5,244 nucleotides of DNA from contig DCTK01000051.1 in the NCBI GenBank assembly GCA_002329575.1, positions 9,890-15,133 of the forward strand, given 5' to 3'. The DNA is from Sutterella sp. UBA1442. GTDB lineage: Bacteria > Pseudomonadota > Gammaproteobacteria > Burkholderiales > Burkholderiaceae_F. A program made the translations under genes and the position numbers. Shown here in pieces: positions 5,213 through 5,244 of the stretch. How positions within the stretch are numbered: position 1 is the stretch's first letter; each line of letters starts with the position of its first letter. The notes beneath the pieces are model-generated. The model did not search any database and was not told the DNA's origin. It saw only the letters and a list, made by a program, of their open reading frames with translations.

Positions 5213-5244
5213 AGCAATACCGGCAACTCTGGCGAATTGAAGAC
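5134..5244 (+). mobile_element. Transposase fragment, DDE type (IS1634/IS4-like), C-terminal region, cut by window edge
   Basis: Reading from 5134 (one base earlier in phase than the TRAP frame) gives 37 codons without a stop: FRKEQEWAGYYAICTNMSDK and then SHEDIMKQYRQLWRIED. The GYYAICTN strand, followed by an acidic helix (SHEDIM) and the YRxLWxIE motif, is the pattern around the last catalytic glutamate of IS1634/IS4-superfamily transposases. The catalytic Glu would be the GAA at 5239-5241. In complete elements this region lies in the second half of a protein of several hundred residues, so the start of the transposase is missing here and the rest lies beyond the right edge. No terminal inverted repeat or start codon is visible at the junction. 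This is therefore not a clean insertion end but an internal fragment joined to the TRAP gene. Homology was judged by eye. Confidence 0.68.

Noticed and set aside
1..5244. CRISPR array, tRNA or rRNA gene, toxin-antitoxin pair, or novel defence system
   Set aside because: No regularly spaced repeats, no RNA gene signatures and no fitting gene pairs were seen; nearly all sequence is explained by known housekeeping families.

Overview
The window looks like an ordinary chromosomal housekeeping segment of a Gram-negative proteobacterium, most likely a betaproteobacterium of the order Burkholderiales. The base composition is moderate and clearly not GC-rich. The block yqgE-ruvX-plsC with apaH and galU beside it resembles betaproteobacterial gene order. 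The signal-peptide-bearing start of a TRAP-type solute-binding protein would suit a host- or gut-associated Sutterellaceae-like organism. That taxonomic placement is inference from memory, not a search result.

Layout. (1) Positions 1-1133, minus strand: a YeaK/YbaK-type trans-editing aminoacyl-tRNA deacylase, then a DUF2721 membrane protein, then the first 28 codons of a second DUF2721 protein cut off by the left edge. The two DUF2721 genes are tandem paralogues, and the stop codon of one overlaps the ribosome binding site of the next. (2) Positions 1239-3039, plus strand: a tightly packed run of yqgE (AlgH/UPF0301), ruvX/yqgF (Holliday-junction-resolvase-like, 16S rRNA 5'-end processing) and plsC-type lysophospholipid acyltransferase. 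They overlap by ATGA and TAATG junctions and are probably translationally coupled. (3) Positions 3036-3854, minus strand: apaH, the symmetrical Ap4A hydrolase. It converges on plsC, and their two TAA stops share two bases. (4) Positions 3940-4776, plus strand: galU, UTP-glucose-1-phosphate uridylyltransferase, divergent from apaH across an 85-bp gap. (5) Positions 4777-4993: an intergenic stretch with an 11-bp direct repeat and a strong hairpin, ending in a good ribosome binding site. (6) Positions 4994-5244: the start of a secreted TRAP-type solute-binding protein with a Tat-like signal peptide. After about 49 codons it runs abruptly into the C-terminal part of a DDE transposase in another reading frame, and the window ends there.

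The genes serve separate housekeeping tasks: translation quality control, rRNA maturation, phospholipid synthesis, dinucleotide-polyphosphate turnover and nucleotide-sugar supply. They do not form one pathway. I see no CRISPR array, phage genes, toxin-antitoxin pair, tRNA or rRNA, and no candidate for a new defence or metabolic system. The least ordinary points are the chimeric TRAP/transposase junction near 5138-5145, the DUF2721 tandem duplication, and the overlapping convergent stops of plsC and apaH. Both ends fall in sequence of a repeated kind (a paralogue pair and a transposase), as is common at the ends of short draft contigs.
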